7,860 nt of DNA from CAXXOK01 sp036759125 (GTDB lineage Bacteria > Bacillota > Clostridia > Christensenellales > Aristaeellaceae): the NCBI GenBank assembly GCA_036759125.1, contig DAIOVG010000130.1, forward strand, positions 1 through 7,860, in the 5' to 3' direction. Shown one piece after another: positions 5,960 to 7,860 of this stretch. Every line of letters starts with the position of its first letter. Within the stretch, counting starts at the first letter, position 1. Position numbers and translations under genes: made by a program. Under the pieces are notes generated by a model. It saw nothing but the letters and a program-made list of their open reading frames with translations. It did not search any database and was not told the origin of the DNA.

Positions 5960-5988
5960 ATTTTACTATGCTTTACAGAATTTTACAA
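5960..5988 (-). promoter_or_regulatory. Sigma-A-like promoter of the sigma/anti-sigma operon
   Basis: On the minus strand TTGTAA (5983-5988), a 17-base spacer and TAAAAT (5960-5965) lie about 50 bases ahead of the sigma start. No TGTAAC-N16-CGTYTA element is visible in this upstream region, which suggests basal, not self-activated, expression of the pair. Confidence 0.5.
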
Positions 5989-6077
5989 CGCAGCCAGGAA
6001 TACAGCGCGAGAAATGAAACTGCCGAAATTCCGCACGCCGGAGGGCGGTGCAGCCCGTACCCATTTTCAAGCGCTTG

Positions 6078-6086
6078 TGCTATACT
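6078..6086 (+). promoter_or_regulatory. Extended -10 promoter for the YvlD-like/surE operon
   Basis: TGC followed by TATACT (6081-6086) is an extended -10; the -35 position 17 bases upstream (TACCCA) is poor, as often tolerated with the TGn extension. Start would be near 6093, about 26 bases before ATG 6119. Together with the leftward promoter at 5960-5988 it makes 5909-6118 a divergent promoter region. Confidence 0.45.
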
Positions 6087-6118
6087 GTACACAGTACGCC
6101 CCAAAAGGAGATGGCGGG

Positions 6119-6472
6119 ATGTTTTCCATCGTATTGCGCTTCGCGGTTACCGTGGCCGCCATCCCCCTGTGCGCAACCTACTACCCCGGCGTACACATGC
6201 AAAATCTCCAGGCAGCGCTGATCGCAGGCGCGGCGCTAGGGGCTTTCTATGCGCTGCTGCGCCCGCTGGCAAGGCTGCTGTTGAAGATTATCAACTTCCT
6301 GACGCTGGGGCTGATCTACATCCTGATCGACACCTGGCTGGTGTGGACAGTCGCGGGCATGTACCCCGATGCCATTGCGGTGGACAGCTTCCTGTGGGCG
6401 GCGGCCGTGGCGGCGTCTGTGAACATCGCGCGCATGATTATCGATATCATTACACGCAGCATGAAACGATAG
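6119..6472 (+). CDS. YvlD-like small membrane protein (phage holin family IV, PF04020 type)
   Basis: A 117-residue protein with about four membrane segments (near 4-20, 29-47, 56-78 and 88-110). The central signature, an ALLRP turn (45-49) followed by INFLTLGLIYILID (57-70), is typical of the YvlD/'phage holin family' proteins. Despite the name, these are chromosomal membrane proteins of unclear function in most Gram-positives and there is no phage context here. ATG 6119 is chosen because AAGGAG (6105-6110) lies 8 bases before it; the frame is open to an ATG at 6014 but that part has no ribosome binding site and overlaps the promoter region. The stop codon TAG overlaps the ribosome binding site of surE, so the two are one operon. 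Confidence 0.85.
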   Translation: MFSIVLRFAVTVAAIPLCATYYPGVHMQNLQAALIAGAALGAFYALLRPLARLLLKIINFLTLGLIYILIDTWLVWTVAGMYPDAIAVDSFLWAAAVAASVNIARMIIDIITRSMKR

Positions 6473-6484
6473 AGGAGATATGGA

Positions 6485-7252
6485 ATGCACATTTTACTGG
6501 TGAACGACGACGGTATCCACGCACCCGGCATCCGCGCGCTGTGCGAAGCGTGCGTGCGGCGCGGCCACAGGGTCAGCGTCAGCGCGCCGCATACGGAACG
6601 CAGCGCAAACAGCCACAAGATTACCCTGGCCGAGCCGATTTACACCAGCGAGGTGGACTTCGGGCTGCCCAATGTACGCGCCTGGTCGGTTTCCGGCACC
6701 CCGGCCGACTGTGTAAGGCTTGGGCTGTATGAGCTCGTGGAAAGCCCTGTGGACGCCGTGATTTCCGGCATCAACAACGGGCACAACGCGGGCATGGCCG
6801 TGCACTATTCCGGCACCATCGCGGCCGCGCGTGAGGGGATGCTCAACCATATCCCGTCCGTTGCCTCCAGCGTATCCTTCAAACGGCCGGACAGCATGCT
6901 TGCCTATCTGGCGGACCTCACCGTGCAGGCTGCCGAGGCGTATGTGCACATGGAGGGCGCGGCCAACGCCGTGCTTTCCATCAACGCGCCCGGCATCGAG
7001 CCCAAGGATCTGCTCCCGCCTGTGGCGGCGCCGCTTTCCACCGCAGGGTTCCGCGACAGGTATATCCGCCGCGAAAGCCCGCGCGCGGGCACCTATTTCT
7101 GGCTGGACGGCGGCGCGGCGCTGGAGGAATCCAACCAGGGCAGCGACGTTGCCTATCTGGACGCCGGACACATTACCTTCACCAGCCTGGGCAACCCCTG
7201 CGGGGGGCTGGATTCCGCGTTTGTCGCGCAGTTTGCACAAACCCATGTCTGA
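6485..7252 (+). CDS. surE: 5'/3'-nucleotidase SurE
   Basis: A 255-residue cytoplasmic metal-dependent phosphatase that removes phosphate from nucleoside 5'- and 3'-monophosphates (and, in some homologues, short polyphosphate). The metal ligands are visible: D8 and D9 in LLVNDDG, S40 in APHTERS, and N97 in SGINNG. Other family signatures are SGTPADCV (70-77), YSGTIAAAREG and, near the end, SDVAYLDAGHITFTSLG. Length is normal for the family. The segment after SGINNG reads HNAGMAVHYSGT, lacking the Asp often found before the YSGT motif. ATG 6485 follows AGAGGAG at 7 bases and lies 12 bases after the YvlD-like stop. Its last 8 bases overlap the next gene. Assignment is secure. Confidence 0.97.
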   Translation: MHILLVNDDGIHAPGIRALCEACVRRGHRVSVSAPHTERSANSHKITLAEPIYTSEVDFGLPNVRAWSVSGTPADCVRLGLYELVESPVDAVISGINNGHNAGMAVHYSGTIAAAREGMLNHIPSVASSVSFKRPDSMLAYLADLTVQAAEAYVHMEGAANAVLSINAPGIEPKDLLPPVAAPLSTAGFRDRYIRRESPRAGTYFWLDGGAALEESNQGSDVAYLDAGHITFTSLGNPCGGLDSAFVAQFAQTHV

Positions 7253-7860
7253 TACGGTCGTAGTCGTCGGCGGCGGGGCCGCCGGGCTGATGGCGGCCAC
7301 CCAGGCGGCGCGGCAAGGGCATACCGTGCTTTTGCTGGAGCGCGGCGAAAAGCTGGGCAAGAAAATTTATATCACCGGCAAGGGCCGCTGCAACGTGACC
7401 AACCTTTGCACGCCTGAGGCGTTCATGCGCAATGTGGTGCGCAACCCGAAGTTTTTGTTTTCGGCGCTGCGCGCCCTGCCGCCGCAAAAGCTGATCGAGC
7501 TGCTGCGCGAGCTGGGCTGCCCCACCACGGTGGAGCGCGGCAACCGCGTGTTTCCCGTCAGCCAGAAGGCAAGCGACGTCACCCGCGCGTTTACCAGGGC
7601 CATTGAATCGCTGGGCGTACAGGTGCGGCTGAATGCCCGTGTGAAAGAACTGCTTACAGCCGACGGCGCAATCACCGGCGTAGCGCTGGAAAGCGGCGAA
7701 ACCATCGCCGCGCGGGCTGTGATCGTTTGCACCGGCGGGGTCAGCTATCCGACCACCGGCTCGACCGGTGACGGGTACGAGCTGCTCCAAGCCCTCGGAC
7801 ATACCATGGCGGTGCCCAAGGCCGCGCTGTGCGGGCTGATCAGCGAAGATGCCTGGATAC
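7245..7860 (+). CDS. NAD(P)/FAD-dependent oxidoreductase, HI0933/BaiN family (partial, 3' end outside window)
   Basis: 205 codons are present of a family that is usually around 400 residues; the reading frame is open to the right edge. The N-terminus carries the FAD-binding Rossmann motif GGGAAG (9-14) with the ribose-binding acidic residue E32 at the end of strand 2 (VLLLERG), then GKGRCNVTN (45-53), the family hallmark, and TGGVSYPTTGSTGDGY (163-178). The family includes YhiN/HI0933 and BaiN, for which bile-acid dehydroxylation roles have been proposed, but most members are of unknown substrate. ATG 7245 lies inside the end of surE (8-base overlap) without a clear ribosome binding site, implying coupling. 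In Clostridia this gene is often followed by cmk; that cannot be checked here. Confidence 0.93.
   Translation, partial: MSDTVVVVGGGAAGLMAATQAARQGHTVLLLERGEKLGKKIYITGKGRCNVTNLCTPEAFMRNVVRNPKFLFSALRALPPQKLIELLRELGCPTTVERGNRVFPVSQKASDVTRAFTRAIESLGVQVRLNARVKELLTADGAITGVALESGETIAARAVIVCTGGVSYPTTGSTGDGYELLQALGHTMAVPKAALCGLISEDAWI

Noticed and set aside
6014..6118. Upstream extension of the YvlD-like gene to ATG 6014
   Set aside because: No ribosome binding site at 6014, the extra residues do not resemble the family, and AAGGAG is ideally placed for ATG 6119.
6119..6472. Prophage remnant suggested by the 'phage holin family' label
   Set aside because: No other phage gene, integrase or attachment repeat is visible, and this YvlD-type family is commonly chromosomal.
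6494..7360. 288-codon minus-strand reading frame opposite surE
   Set aside because: It is antisense to an unmistakable surE and has shadow-frame composition.

Overview
The window looks like chromosomal DNA of a fairly GC-rich low-pathogenicity-type Firmicute, most likely a gut Clostridia lineage. The reasons are strong AGGAGG-type ribosome binding sites throughout, an ECF sigma/anti-sigma pair whose anti-sigma has a DUF4367-like end, secreted proteins with Gram-positive signal peptides and no outer-membrane genes, and a right-hand cluster (YvlD-like membrane protein, surE, BaiN/HI0933 flavoprotein) of a kind common in that class. Genus-level placement is not possible from what can be read here.

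Layout. From about 5908 down to 281 all genes are on the minus strand; from 6119 to the right edge all are on the plus strand. Minus-strand order of transcription: ECF sigma factor (5908-5297), membrane anti-sigma factor overlapping it by 1 nt (5297-4530), a 146-residue secreted beta-rich protein (4441-4001), a 369-residue secreted protein (3857-2748), then a three-gene ABC exporter: a TTG-started permease broken by an in-frame amber codon (2580-1798), a second permease overlapping it by 10 nt (1807-941), and an ATPase (919-281). Plus strand: YvlD/phage-holin-IV-type membrane protein (6119-6472), surE (6485-7252) and a flavoprotein cut by the window edge (7245-7860), packed as one operon. The first 280 bases hold no gene I can support, but do hold a near-consensus sigma-A promoter firing leftwards out of the window.

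How it fits together. The two secreted-protein genes each carry, upstream, the same ECF-like promoter (TGTAAC, exactly 16 bases, CGTYTA). The sigma gene instead has a sigma-A-like promoter. The simplest reading is that the sigma/anti-sigma pair senses an envelope signal and switches on the two neighbouring secreted proteins. The ABC exporter resembles the BcrAB/LanFEG group (glutamate in place of the Q-loop glutamine), which exports or excludes membrane-active peptides; this would suit an envelope-defence island, but no ECF-type promoter is visible before it and its first permease is interrupted. A second unusual point is a hairpin over the start region of the small secreted gene: only transcripts reading through from the sigma operon would contain both arms, hiding the ribosome binding site, whereas transcripts from the ECF-like promoter would lack the 5' arm and be translatable.

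The right-hand plus-strand cluster is ordinary metabolism and membrane housekeeping, visibly richer in G and C than the sigma/secreted-protein block.
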